Shown: positions 16,060 to 25,401 of the stretch, piece after piece
Layout: the number at the start of each line of letters is the position of its first letter
Position numbering within the stretch: the first letter of the stretch is position 1
DNA from: CAVYGN01 sp964413265
Lineage (GTDB): Bacteria > Spirochaetota > Brevinematia > Brevinematales > JAOACQ01
Direction: 5' to 3'
DNA length: 64,000 bases
Assembly (NCBI GenBank): GCA_964413265.1
Contig: CAYPRX010000073.1
Span: 107,379 to 171,378, forward strand
Made by a program: the position numbers and the translations under genes
The notes under the pieces: model-generated
Databases searched by the model: none
The model's input: only the letters and a program-made list of their open reading frames with translations
Told to the model about the DNA's origin: nothing

Positions 16060-17294
16060 AACTTCTTCTCTCGTTCGATTAAAACAGCCAGAGAATTGTA
16101 TGGAACCGCATAATTATCTGCAGGATTTATATTTGGAAGATAATTTTCCATTTTTTTCGCCGAATTTAAATTGCTTATTAGTTTAGAAATATCTGCAGTT
16201 TTCTGCGCCTCTCTTATAGCCTCTTTTTTCCTCTCTATGTAGCTGCCAACATTTTCAAGTAGGCCGATAAGCAGGGCTTTTGTTTTTTCTTTATAATAAT
16301 TCCTCAGCTCTGCGAAGTTCTGTCCAATGTATGAAGAGGGGATTTTAGCAGTCGTTATGAAACCGGGCAACTGCGCATTAAGAAGATTATTGATAATTTT
16401 CGTAATACCTACCTGGGTCAGGGAATTAGCGATTAGCACCTTATTGTATTCATTTGTATAAATAATCTCCTCGACATGAGCCGATTTAAGATATTTCTCA
16501 AATTTTTTATCCATAATTTCAGCACTTACCTTGATGCTATTCGAAATAGAATTGATTGCCATCGCTGCCATGACTGTCTTTGAATCAGCTTCACTTGGTG
16601 TTGATGATGAACTTTCGTCTGAGAGTATAACTACCCTGCTTGCTCTCTGGACATTAGCTTTTTTAAGAAGAGCTTCGTTGTAATAATCACCCCTCAGGAT
16701 TGTTATCTGCTGATAATCAGGGTACTGCTGGTAGAATAATTCAATCTCTTCCGGCTCGATGTTCGCAATAATTATGATCTTTTTCAGATCTAAATTAGGA
16801 TTTTGAAAAACGATTTCAGACAGGATCTGGTTCATGGCATTTTTCCATCCGCAGATTATATAATGTTCGCTCAGTTCTTTTAGGTTCATAATACCTCTCC
16901 TTTCCATGAGTTTTTTTGTTGTAAGGGCCGATGCTAGATTTGCTGTAAACAGGGATACAGTAGCTATACTGAGATAAAGTACGACTATTACTAGTATTTT
17001 TCCGGCCGGTGATACTGGAACGATATCGCCGTAACCGGCTGTTGAGATAGTCACTATAGCCCAATAAAGTGCTGTAATTACCTGATTATACACAGACATT
17101 TTTTCACCGCTGATGGCGCTCACTATCCTGCCGTATTCTAAGGCCATAAAAAGCACTCCTGATATGACCATAAGGCAGAATATCACTAGAAAATATGTGA
17201 ATACGCGTTCTTTTTTAAAGAGGTAGTAAAAAATCCTGATCTCGCTCACAAAGCCCGAAAAAAATGCTGAAACTTTTGATATGATTCTATTCAT
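16056..17294 (-). CDS. Potassium channel with TrkA-N/RCK cytoplasmic domain (Kch/MthK-like)
   Basis: A 412-residue two-helix K+ channel. Membrane helix 1 is at about 31-54, then the pore helix and selectivity filter TAGYGD (85-90; the common form is TVGYGD), then helix 2 at about 97-125. From ~144 there is a Rossmann-type RCK domain (HYIICGWKNAMNQIL; the nucleotide-binding loop is GWKN rather than GxGxxG). A C-terminal region (~290-412) follows. No voltage-sensor helices are present. RCK domains gate channels by binding ions or nucleotides. The overlapping downstream gene encodes a cyclic nucleotide-binding domain, which may add a second gating input. The gene follows nrdJ by 49 bases. Confidence 0.88.
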   Translation of the reverse strand: MNRIISKVSAFFSGFVSEIRIFYYLFKKERVFTYFLVIFCLMVISGVLFMALEYGRIVSAISGEKMSVYNQVITALYWAIVTISTAGYGDIVPVSPAGKILVIVVLYLSIATVSLFTANLASALTTKKLMERRGIMNLKELSEHYIICGWKNAMNQILSEIVFQNPNLDLKKIIIIANIEPEEIELFYQQYPDYQQITILRGDYYNEALLKKANVQRASRVVILSDESSSSTPSEADSKTVMAAMAINSISNSIKVSAEIMDKKFEKYLKSAHVEEIIYTNEYNKVLIANSLTQVGITKIINNLLNAQLPGFITTAKIPSSYIGQNFAELRNYYKEKTKALLIGLLENVGSYIERKKEAIREAQKTADISKLISNLNSAKKMENYLPNINPADNYAVPYNSLAVLIEREKKL

Positions 17295-17343
17295 AGTATC
17301 TTATTATCGGAATAGGGATTAAGAAAATTGAAAACAAGATCCT

Positions 17344-19776
17344 TTAGCTGCAGCGTGAAAAACCGCAGGATAGGCATGTACTGCAGTCTTCTGTCTTTAT
17401 ATATGATTTTTCACCGCAGTGAGGGCATATTACAGCGCCCTTTATTTCAACCGGTTTGTCTTCAATATCTGCTTTGATCACATCCTTATCAAAAAGACCC
17501 TGTTCAATCGATGCCATGCTGTGTTTTTCCGCGAAGTCTTTTAATATTCTGCCGACGGCATCAGGAATGCTTTTTATGAGTTTCCCGGAATCCCAAGCCG
17601 AAGAATCCCCCGTGATACCTATAATGGTCTCAGCTATGTTTTCTACAGGAATCCCGTTCTGGAGCGCAATCGATATTACCCTCCCAAGCGCTTCAGAGAA
17701 CGCAGAAACATCGGAGCCATGCTTGGATATATTTATGAATATCTCAACCGGGAAACCGCTTTCATCGAGACCAACCGAAGTATAAAGAGTACCGCTTCCA
17801 GTTTTAGTCTTAAAAATATCACCTTTAAGGACTTTGGGCCTTTCCCATTTTCTGCACTCTGAATCCTTCAATCTTTTAGCAGAATTTTTAAGTGCTGAAG
17901 ATGTCATAGGTTGAAAATATTTTGCCCCATCTCTGTAAATTGTAACCCCCTTTAAACCCGCTTCCCAGGCCTTAAGGTAGATATTCTCGATTTCATCCAC
18001 AGTTATAGAATTTGGAAGGTTAATTGTAGAGGAAATACTGTTTGAAATATATTTCTGTACAGATGCCTGCATCATGATTCTGTCTTCAAATGGAATATCA
18101 TGACTGACAACAAATACATTCCGGATATCTTCCGGTATTTCGTTAATGTTTGCACAGCTACCGCCGTTTTCTATAACTTTTTTTATCAGTGTATGGTCTC
18201 CTTTCACAGCTTTTTCAAATTCAGGATCGGAATATTGAAGTGATCCGCCGTCAATCAGATTTTTATTGTATGCTAGTGCAAATTGTGGTTCAAGTGAATA
18301 AGTGAAAGCATCAAGGATGAGACTTATCGTTCCTGTCGGGGCAAGAGTTGTCCAGTTACTGTTTCGGATGCCGTTTTTATTTATTGTCTTGGCTATCGAG
18401 GATTTTTCTCCTTCCGAATCATAATACTTTTCAATTACACCGATCAGTGATTTTTTATTTTCATTGAAAATTTCAAAAGAACCCTTTTCTGTAGCCAATT
18501 CAATGGATGTTTCAATTGCCGCCTGGGTCATTGCCCTGGAGATATCAGAGGCCAGTTTATTGCCCTGCTCTGAGTTATATGGAATCCTCAATTTGAAAAG
18601 TATCTCGGCCAGGCCAGTATAACCAAGTCCTACGGGTCTGATTTTTCTGGTTTCAGCTTTGAATTTTTCAGTAGGAAACTCGGAAACATCTATTACATTA
18701 TCCAGCCCCCTGATAGCTGCAGAGACTGTTTCTGTGAAGGAACCAAAGTCGAAAGAATTCCCTTTAATGAATTTATTAAGATTGATTGAACCGAGATTGC
18801 AGCTTGTAAAGCTGTGAAGACTCTGTTCTCCGCATGGATTAGTAGAAAGGATTCTTCCAAGTGAAGGAACTGTGTCATATTCATTAGCCTTATCGATAAA
18901 CCAAACACCCGGATCAGCTGTTCTCCAGGCCGATAGTGCAATCTTCCTGAATAGCTCTTTAGCAACTATTGTTTTACTTATGTTTTTGAAATTAAGAATA
19001 AATTCGCGGTCATTTTTAACAGCATCCATGAACTCATCCGTGATCGCTACACTGATATTCATATTACTGAGGGGCTCAAATAATTTTTTTCTTACATCTT
19101 CGATTACGTTATTAAATGCCTTTTCATCATTTATATCCCCCGCAACAGTTTCAGAAATTCTTTGATGCAGATGTTCGGCATAATTCTCAGATTTAATTAA
19201 GTCAGGGAATTGACGGCTGACATTCGCGGAATAATCCTTGGACGAAATAAATTCTTCTATATCCGGATGGTTTATATCCATCATTGCCATAAAGGCTGCC
19301 CTGCGCACACCTCCGCTTTTGACTGCTTCGCCGACTTCGTCAAAAAGATGCATGAAACTTATCGGGCCACTTGATGTTCCACCCCTTCCGACCGGGGCGC
19401 CTTTAGGTCTTAAAATTCCAAAATTTAAACCCATTCCTGCACCTGATTTGAATGTTATAGCTGTATCGGAGGCTGCTTTCATGATGGAGCCCATATCGTC
19501 TTCAAGACCACCGACAAAACAGCTTGAAGATAAAGGAAATTCTGAACCGGCATTGAAGATTGTAGGAGAAGAGAACATAAATTTTTGTTCTAACATTAAA
19601 TCTAAAAGCTGTTTTTTTACCTTCCGCCTTATATCAATATTTTTTTCCGCTGATGCGACGAAATCCGCGACACGGGAGAATGTTTCCTCATGACTCTTTT
19701 CAATAAGAATACCGTTTTTATCCCTTTTTAAATAAAATTTCTCCATGATATAGAGGGCATTTTTTGAAAAAGACAA
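17344..19776 (-). CDS. nrdJ: Adenosylcobalamin-dependent ribonucleotide reductase (class II)
   Basis: An 810-residue class II reductase that makes dNTPs using coenzyme B12 to start the radical. The active-site loop NPCGE is at 313-317 (thiyl Cys315, Glu317). The redox cysteines match Cys86 (SSSCFVGG) and Cys326 (TSCNLGS). The C-terminal third has a TSCPD-type region (from about 640), then a Cys-rich tail (CPHCGE, CSTCLSCGFSRCS), probably a zinc ribbon that also delivers electrons. Length and layout are those of the vitamin B12-dependent subfamily. No class I or III reductase is seen in the window. It follows the sensor kinase gene by 24 bases. Need for B12 fits the uptake locus at 48220-53922. 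Confidence 0.95.
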   Translation of the reverse strand: MSFSKNALYIMEKFYLKRDKNGILIEKSHEETFSRVADFVASAEKNIDIRRKVKKQLLDLMLEQKFMFSSPTIFNAGSEFPLSSSCFVGGLEDDMGSIMKAASDTAITFKSGAGMGLNFGILRPKGAPVGRGGTSSGPISFMHLFDEVGEAVKSGGVRRAAFMAMMDINHPDIEEFISSKDYSANVSRQFPDLIKSENYAEHLHQRISETVAGDINDEKAFNNVIEDVRKKLFEPLSNMNISVAITDEFMDAVKNDREFILNFKNISKTIVAKELFRKIALSAWRTADPGVWFIDKANEYDTVPSLGRILSTNPCGEQSLHSFTSCNLGSINLNKFIKGNSFDFGSFTETVSAAIRGLDNVIDVSEFPTEKFKAETRKIRPVGLGYTGLAEILFKLRIPYNSEQGNKLASDISRAMTQAAIETSIELATEKGSFEIFNENKKSLIGVIEKYYDSEGEKSSIAKTINKNGIRNSNWTTLAPTGTISLILDAFTYSLEPQFALAYNKNLIDGGSLQYSDPEFEKAVKGDHTLIKKVIENGGSCANINEIPEDIRNVFVVSHDIPFEDRIMMQASVQKYISNSISSTINLPNSITVDEIENIYLKAWEAGLKGVTIYRDGAKYFQPMTSSALKNSAKRLKDSECRKWERPKVLKGDIFKTKTGSGTLYTSVGLDESGFPVEIFINISKHGSDVSAFSEALGRVISIALQNGIPVENIAETIIGITGDSSAWDSGKLIKSIPDAVGRILKDFAEKHSMASIEQGLFDKDVIKADIEDKPVEIKGAVICPHCGEKSYIKTEDCSTCLSCGFSRCS

Positions 19777-19800
19777 AATTTCCTCCTGTTAAAATGATAT

Positions 19801-21291
19801 TTATTGCTTATCCTCAATATCCCTTGAGACAGGAAGATACAAAGTGAAAGTTGTACCTTTTTCTACTTCGGAATCTACTGTTATAAAGCCTCCATGGTTC
19901 TTTAATATTGTGTATGCTGTGGTAAGGCCTAGACCGGTCCCATTAGGCTTCGTGGTAAAATATGGATCGAAAATCCTTTTTATATCTTTCTCATTTATTC
20001 CTGATCCGTTATCGCTTATCATAATCTTGACGTAATCACCCCCCTCAATGGGCAGCTCAACACCGGAATAATTATAATTTTCAGCGGATATGTTGAGGGT
20101 ATTTCCATCCGTCATTGCCTCTCTTGCGTTGATGATAATATTCTGAAGGACCTGTTCCATCTGTGTTTCATCCACACAAACGAAATCAAGCTTATCGGGA
20201 AATTTATAAACGACATTGATACCGGATCCATGCATAACAAAGGAAGTAATCGATTTAATTATTTTTCTTATATCGTGAGTATTGAGGGAAAGTGTTCCAC
20301 CCTTGGAAAATGATATTAGATGGTGTGTTAGTTCCTTCGCACGAAGTATGGCGTTCGAAGATTCATCAAGATAATTGTCGATTTCATCAGGCGTAAGGTC
20401 TCTCTGCCTGCACATTGCAAGATTACCCATTATTACGGTAAGCATATTGTTGAAATCATGGGCTATTCCTCCTGCCAGAAGGCTTAAAGATTCCAGTTTT
20501 TCAAACCTGAGCATTTCAGTTTCTATTTTTTTTTGGAGTGTGATATTCCTCATCATCAAAATAATCCCCCTGAAAGAACCAGAATCGCTCCATAAAGGTA
20601 TTGCGCTTCCATCTATAGGGATTTTTACTTCAGGGCCAGTTATCAGGTAATACCTTGATAAAAAATCGAATTTTTCATTCTTGTTTCGTATTATTTTGAT
20701 CATTTCTTCAATTTTTACATCCTTATCCGATTCCATAAGCCTGAAAATATCTTTTACATTTTTATTGATAATTTCAGCATGATTTTTAGTCAGAAGGACT
20801 TCTGCAGCCGGGTTTGCGAATGTAATGTCAAGATCGCTTGAAATAACCAAAACAGCATAGTCGATATTCTTTAAAATAAAGGAAAGCCATTCCTCATTTT
20901 CTCTGACTTTTCTTTCAAGTTTATGCTTCTGTATTGCCACATCTATAGTTGTTTTCAGCACTCCGTCTGTTATCGGTTTCAGGAGAAATCCGTACGGTTC
21001 AGCTGATTTCGCCCTTTCAAGAGTGCTGTCATCCCCGAACGCTGTTAAAAAGACCACTGGGATGTTCAGTCTGTCGTATACATATTCAGCAGCATCAATG
21101 CCGTCCATTTTACCTTTGAGCATAATATCCATGAGTATCAAAGAGGGTTTTAATTCCCTTGCTTTTTCAATAGCATCCTGCCCGTTGTCGCATATAGATA
21201 GGACATTGTAACCGCATGTAATGAGTATTTCTTTAATATTTTTAGCCACAAGTATTTCATCTTCAACAATGATGATTGATTCGCTTTTCAT
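19801..21291 (-). CDS. Receiver-PAS-histidine kinase signalling protein
   Basis: A 496-residue soluble hybrid protein. An N-terminal receiver domain (1-120) has phospho-acceptor Asp55 in LILMDIMLKG, acidic residues Glu10-Asp11, and Lys106 in LLKP. A PAS domain spans about 135-255. The kinase core has the H-box GGIAHDFNN (His278) and the ATP-binding motifs QNIIINAREAM, ISDNGSGI, DPYFTTKPNGTGLGL and GGFITVDSE. With the receiver in front of the kinase, it probably relays or integrates a signal from another kinase. No membrane segment and no partner regulator are adjacent. It lies between sir2 and nrdJ, with gaps of 13 and 24 bases. Confidence 0.92.
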   Translation of the reverse strand: MKSESIIIVEDEILVAKNIKEILITCGYNVLSICDNGQDAIEKARELKPSLILMDIMLKGKMDGIDAAEYVYDRLNIPVVFLTAFGDDSTLERAKSAEPYGFLLKPITDGVLKTTIDVAIQKHKLERKVRENEEWLSFILKNIDYAVLVISSDLDITFANPAAEVLLTKNHAEIINKNVKDIFRLMESDKDVKIEEMIKIIRNKNEKFDFLSRYYLITGPEVKIPIDGSAIPLWSDSGSFRGIILMMRNITLQKKIETEMLRFEKLESLSLLAGGIAHDFNNMLTVIMGNLAMCRQRDLTPDEIDNYLDESSNAILRAKELTHHLISFSKGGTLSLNTHDIRKIIKSITSFVMHGSGINVVYKFPDKLDFVCVDETQMEQVLQNIIINAREAMTDGNTLNISAENYNYSGVELPIEGGDYVKIMISDNGSGINEKDIKRIFDPYFTTKPNGTGLGLTTAYTILKNHGGFITVDSEVEKGTTFTLYLPVSRDIEDKQ

Positions 21292-21304
21292 TTATTCTCC
21301 ATCT

Positions 21305-22057
21305 TTATATAAGTTTAAGTTTATCGACAACCTTTTCAATATCTTCATGTAAAACAACTTTTGCCTTTGAATCGAAAGGAGTTTCCATTTCATTGATTAT
21401 AACAAGTTTGGAACCATCGGGAAGATATGAAGGCAGTGTTGAAGCAGGGTATACCGTCAATGATGTCCCCATTGTTATCATCAGGTCTGCTTTCTGTATT
21501 TCTGTAAGGGCTTTTTCAAGGTCCCTCACATATTCCCCGAAAAATACGACATTGGGCTTCATGATTCCACCGCATTTCCTGCATTTTGGGATCCTTTTAT
21601 TTTTCATGGCTTTTGCAATTATCTTATATTGAGGATCATCCGAAAGAACTTCATTGTTGCATTCAATGCAGTAATACTTTTCAAAATTTCCATGAAGCTC
21701 TATAATATTACTATTACCTGCTTTTTTGTGCAGGCCGTCAATATTCTGGGTAATAATTGTTTTTAACTTACCGAGAGTTTCAAGTTTTTTTAAAAAAAGG
21801 TGACCATTTGTAGGCACAGCCTTATCAAACAATTCAGCCAGCTCTGCGAAGTGATTATAAAATAGTGAAGGATTGCTTTTAAAATAGTCGATATCAAATA
21901 ATCTGTCGGAAGGTATATCGGTCCTGGAATAAAGGCCGTTAGGACCCCTGAAATCAGGAATTCCTGCACTTGTCGATATACCCGCGCCCGTAAGCGATAC
22001 TATGTATTTGCTTTTCATAATAAGATCCATCAACAGGTCTATGCCCTGAAGAATCAT
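21305..22057 (-). CDS. NAD-dependent protein deacylase, Sir2 family
   Basis: A 250-residue sirtuin. The NAD-binding motifs are LTGAGISTSAGIPDFRG and TQNIDGLHKKAG, the catalytic histidine is in ELHGNF, and GTSLTVYPA and IINEME complete the Rossmann fold. Four cysteines in CIEC and CRKCGG form the zinc site. It removes acetyl or other acyl groups from lysines using NAD+, typically on metabolic enzymes. A GGGGGG run just before the ATG serves as ribosome site. It is 13 bases downstream of tyrS and upstream of the sensor kinase, in one minus-strand unit. The Ala-x-x-Arg or Tyr/Arg residues that set acyl preference were not assigned. Confidence 0.93.
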   Translation of the reverse strand: MILQGIDLLMDLIMKSKYIVSLTGAGISTSAGIPDFRGPNGLYSRTDIPSDRLFDIDYFKSNPSLFYNHFAELAELFDKAVPTNGHLFLKKLETLGKLKTIITQNIDGLHKKAGNSNIIELHGNFEKYYCIECNNEVLSDDPQYKIIAKAMKNKRIPKCRKCGGIMKPNVVFFGEYVRDLEKALTEIQKADLMITMGTSLTVYPASTLPSYLPDGSKLVIINEMETPFDSKAKVVLHEDIEKVVDKLKLI

Positions 22058-22070
22058 TATTCCCCCCGAA

Positions 22071-23285
22071 TCACTTGACCCTGAGAAATTTTCTTTTCCC
22101 TATTTTTATAATTTTCTCTTCACCAGGATTAAATAAAGTGTTCTCATCACTCTGCCTCAAGCCGCCGATTGAAACGGCATTCTGGGCAAGAAGCCTTCTA
22201 ACTTCGCTTTTTGAATTCAGGGTTTCAGAATTAATAAGAATATCCATCAGGTTCATTTTTCTCTTCAGGGAAAATTCTTTGATTTCATCGGGAATGCCCT
22301 TGTTTTTAAATACTCTTTCAAATTCAGTAAAAGACCTTTCTGCATCTCCTAAAGAATAATACTCACTTACAATAGTTTTGGCCAGCATTACTTTGAAATC
22401 ACGGGGGTTCTTGCCATCTTTCATGCTCCTGGTATACTTTTTAACAACTTCCATCTGAACATCTGTCAAAAGTTCAAAATATTTAATAATCATATTGTCC
22501 GGTATGGACATGATCTTGCCAAAGATCTCCCCGGGTTTTTCACTGATGCCTATATAATTACCGAGAGATTTGCTCATTTTGTTTATACCGTCTGTTCCCT
22601 CAAGAAGGGGCAGGGTTATAACAATCTGCTCTTCCTGCCCGTATTCACTTTGAAGGTCTCTGCCTATGAGGAGATTAAATTTCTGGTCTGTACCTCCGAT
22701 CTCTATATCGGCATTAAGGACCACTGAGTCATATCCCTGTATCAGAGGGTAAATAAATTCGATCAAGGATATAGGTTTTCCCTCCTCGTACCTTTTGTTG
22801 AAATCTTCTCTCTCCAGGAGTCTTGCGACAGTATAATGAGAGGTCAGCTCAAGGACATCGCTGAAATTCATTTTTGAGCACCAAGTACTGTTAAAAACTA
22901 CCTTAGTTTTCTGGGGGTCAAGAATTTTAAAGATCTGGGTTTTATATGATTCTGAGTTTGCAAGGACCTCTTCTTTTGTCAGACGTTTTCTGGTCTGTAA
23001 TTTTCCGGTTGGATCACCGATCATTCCAGTAAAATCGCCTATGATGAAATATACTTCATGGCCCAGTTCCTGAAATTGTCTCAATTTTCTTAAAGGAACG
23101 GTATGACCGAGATGAATATCCGGGGCTGAAGGATCTGCCCCGAATTTAATCTTTAAAGGCTTATTAAGAGCTATGGATTTTTTTAATTTTTCTATAAGTT
23201 TATCTTCAGGTATGATCTCGACTGCGCCTCTTGATATGATTTTTATGTGCTCAGCGAGAGTATGGCTTGAAGGCAGATTCATCAA
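22071..23285 (-). CDS. tyrS: Tyrosyl-tRNA synthetase
   Basis: A 404-residue class I aminoacyl-tRNA synthetase. The HIGH-type motif is HLGH at 58-61 (KFGADPSAPDIHLGHT), the signature KMSKS is present (NKMSKSLGNY), and the tyrosine-recognition segment is IQGYDSVVLNADIEIGGTDQ. The first motif identifies the TyrZ-like subgroup. A C-terminal S4 RNA-binding domain begins near residue 340 (NSKSEVRRLLAQNAVSIGG). The short leader shows no T-box elements. It heads the minus-strand chain tyrS-sir2-kinase-nrdJ-channel-CNBD, behind a consensus promoter. Confidence 0.96.
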   Translation of the reverse strand: MMNLPSSHTLAEHIKIISRGAVEIIPEDKLIEKLKKSIALNKPLKIKFGADPSAPDIHLGHTVPLRKLRQFQELGHEVYFIIGDFTGMIGDPTGKLQTRKRLTKEEVLANSESYKTQIFKILDPQKTKVVFNSTWCSKMNFSDVLELTSHYTVARLLEREDFNKRYEEGKPISLIEFIYPLIQGYDSVVLNADIEIGGTDQKFNLLIGRDLQSEYGQEEQIVITLPLLEGTDGINKMSKSLGNYIGISEKPGEIFGKIMSIPDNMIIKYFELLTDVQMEVVKKYTRSMKDGKNPRDFKVMLAKTIVSEYYSLGDAERSFTEFERVFKNKGIPDEIKEFSLKRKMNLMDILINSETLNSKSEVRRLLAQNAVSIGGLRQSDENTLFNPGEEKIIKIGKRKFLRVK

Positions 23286-23317
23286 TACCTCTTATTACGT
23301 GCAACATTATTTAAATT

Positions 23318-23346
23318 AGTTTAATGAAGATTTGATGAATTGTCAA
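23318..23346 (-). promoter_or_regulatory. Promoter of tyrS
   Basis: Minus strand: perfect TTGACA (23346-23341), 17 bases, TAAACT (23323-23318), followed by the tyrS ATG at 23285. Confidence 0.5.
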
Positions 23347-23400
23347 AGATAAAGTAGCATGATGGAATGTATAAATTAAGATCCTTTTCTGGAGTTATTA

Positions 23401-24183
23401 ATGTTACGAATTATGTCATGGAATGTCAATGGAATAAGGGCATCCCTCAAGAACGGTCTGGAAGCATCATTAAAAGAATTAGACCCTGATATTATCGGTT
23501 TTCAGGAGATAAAGGCGGCAAGAGAGCAGGTGGAAAATGACTACCCGGACTTTGCTAATTCTGTACACTATCATTCTATCTGGAACCCATCTTTCAGGAA
23601 GGGATATAGCGGAACAATGCTTATGTCAAAGATAAAACCGTCTGCAGTTGAGAAGGGGTTCGGCATCAGTGAATTCGATGATGAAGGCAGAATAATAATC
23701 TCACATTACAGGGATGTTCCTGCGCCCTTTACGATTTTTAATATCTATTATCCTAATGGTCAGATGGACAGTGATAGACTGGCATACAAGCTGAGATTTT
23801 ATGATTGTTTCCTTGATTATGCCGACAATCTGAAAAAATCAGGTAAAAACCTGATCATAATGGGAGATTTTAACACGGCCCATAGAGAAATAGACTTGAA
23901 AAATCCGGAAGAAAACAAGGACCGTTCCGGATTTTTACCAATTGAAAGGGAATGGATGGATAAATTCATTTCTCATGGCTATATCGATACTTTCAGGACC
24001 ATGAACCCTGGAGCAGCGACATACAGCTGGTGGACTTACCGCTTCAATGCACGTATGAAAAATATAGGCTGGCGTATCGACTATGTTTTTGTAAACGAGT
24101 CTTTTTTTCCAAATGTAAAAGAAAGTTTTATTTTGACTGATGTGATGGGATCCGATCACTGTCCTGTAGGAATTTCGATATGA
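23401..24183 (+). CDS. xth: Exodeoxyribonuclease III (AP endonuclease, XthA family)
   Basis: A 260-residue Mg-dependent enzyme that nicks abasic sites and trims 3' ends in base-excision repair. The active-site motifs are all present: SWNVNGIRA, GFQEIKA (metal-binding Glu), IYYPNG, MGDFNTAH, WRIDYVF and GSDHCPVGI at the C-terminus (catalytic Asp-His). Length is normal. GGAG lies 7 bases before the ATG. It diverges from tyrS and is followed after 7 bases by an alcohol dehydrogenase gene. Confidence 0.95.
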   Translation: MLRIMSWNVNGIRASLKNGLEASLKELDPDIIGFQEIKAAREQVENDYPDFANSVHYHSIWNPSFRKGYSGTMLMSKIKPSAVEKGFGISEFDDEGRIIISHYRDVPAPFTIFNIYYPNGQMDSDRLAYKLRFYDCFLDYADNLKKSGKNLIIMGDFNTAHREIDLKNPEENKDRSGFLPIEREWMDKFISHGYIDTFRTMNPGAATYSWWTYRFNARMKNIGWRIDYVFVNESFFPNVKESFILTDVMGSDHCPVGISI

Positions 24184-24190
24184 TAATAAT

Positions 24191-25384
24191 ATGAAAAGTG
24201 ACTATTTTGATTATTTTTTTAATTCGAGGATGATTTTTGGACCGGACTCCTCGAAAGCCCTGCCGGCTGTCATGAGCGGAGTGGGAAGTAGAATCTTAAT
24301 AGTAACAGGTGTTTCTTCTTTTAAAAATATGCCGCTGAGAGATATTCTTTGCAGGGAAATGAAAAATAGCAGTATTAATTATTTTGAGCTGGAAGTAGGT
24401 GGAGAACCTACTACTGATTTTATAGATGAAAATGCATCATATTACAGGGAAAAAAATATTAATGCAGTTGTTTCAATTGGCGGAGGAAGCGTTATCGATG
24501 CCGGTAAAGCCATTTCCGGTATGATACCCCAGGATGGTCCTGTAACCTGTTACTTAGAGGGGGTAGGTATAAAAAAACATAATGGCATAAAAGTACCGTT
24601 CATAGCAGTACCTACCACTGCCGGTACAGGAAGTGAAGCAACAAAAAATGCCGTATTAACTAAACATGGTCCCGGAGGTTATAAAAAATCACTGCGGCAT
24701 GATAATCTGGTTCCCGATGTGGCCGTAATAGACCCGGTCCTAACAATTGGATGCCCGCCAGATATTACTGCAGCCTGCGGAATGGACGCACTGACACAGC
24801 TTATCGAAAGTTTCTTATCCGCTCAGTCATCATTTTTGACGGACACTCTTTCATTGAAGGGAATTAGCCTGCATGCCGGCAGGGCCCTTTTCCATTCATG
24901 CACTGATAAAGTGTCAGATATATTGACAAGATCGGATCTCGCTTATGCGGCCTATCTATCGGGTGTCGTTCTTGCCAATGCAGGTTTAGGTGCAGTACAT
25001 GGGTTGGCCGGAGTAATCGGAGGCGTCTTCGATATCCCCCATGGCATAATTTGCGCATCGCTTTTATCAAAAGTCACTGATTACAATATTGAGAAATTAT
25101 CTTCGGCAAAAGAAAATATCGCCCTTGAAAAATACTCGAGGGCAGGTTATGCGCTGACGGGACAAGAACCATCAGATATAAAAACAGGCTGTTCAATTCT
25201 GATGGAGTATCTGAGGGAAATGACAGAAAGTCTTAATATCCAGGGTATTCAGGATTTCAAATTCAATAAAGATGAAATTGATTTTATATCTGAAAAAGCA
25301 GATAATAAGAATAATCCGGTTAATCTAACTCCAGAAGATTTTCATAATATACTATCCGGCATTTCTTATACCGTTGCTGATTAA
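24191..25384 (+). CDS. Iron-containing alcohol dehydrogenase family protein
   Basis: A 397-residue group III dehydrogenase. The NAD(P)-binding segment VSIGGGSVIDAGKAIS, the TTAGTGSEATKNAVLT segment and the metal-site region (GMDALTQLIESF, AVHGLAGVIGG, DIPHGIICASLL with its Asp and His ligands) are all visible. The enzyme probably reduces or oxidises a small alcohol or aldehyde, but the substrate cannot be told; butanol, 1,3-propanediol and maleylacetate reductases share these motifs. It is 7 bases downstream of xth and 17 bases upstream of prfB, so it may be cotranscribed with both. Confidence 0.9.
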   Translation: MKSDYFDYFFNSRMIFGPDSSKALPAVMSGVGSRILIVTGVSSFKNMPLRDILCREMKNSSINYFELEVGGEPTTDFIDENASYYREKNINAVVSIGGGSVIDAGKAISGMIPQDGPVTCYLEGVGIKKHNGIKVPFIAVPTTAGTGSEATKNAVLTKHGPGGYKKSLRHDNLVPDVAVIDPVLTIGCPPDITAACGMDALTQLIESFLSAQSSFLTDTLSLKGISLHAGRALFHSCTDKVSDILTRSDLAYAAYLSGVVLANAGLGAVHGLAGVIGGVFDIPHGIICASLLSKVTDYNIEKLSSAKENIALEKYSRAGYALTGQEPSDIKTGCSILMEYLREMTESLNIQGIQDFKFNKDEIDFISEKADNKNNPVNLTPEDFHNILSGISYTVAD

Positions 25385-25401
25385 ATTAAGGCGGGTAAAA
25401 T

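Noticed and set aside
17456..19693. Several plus-strand open frames across nrdJ
   Set aside because: They mirror a strongly conserved minus-strand gene and show no protein motifs.
23286..23400. T-box or other riboswitch before tyrS
   Set aside because: The leader is about 25-30 bases long and contains no T-box or stem structure.
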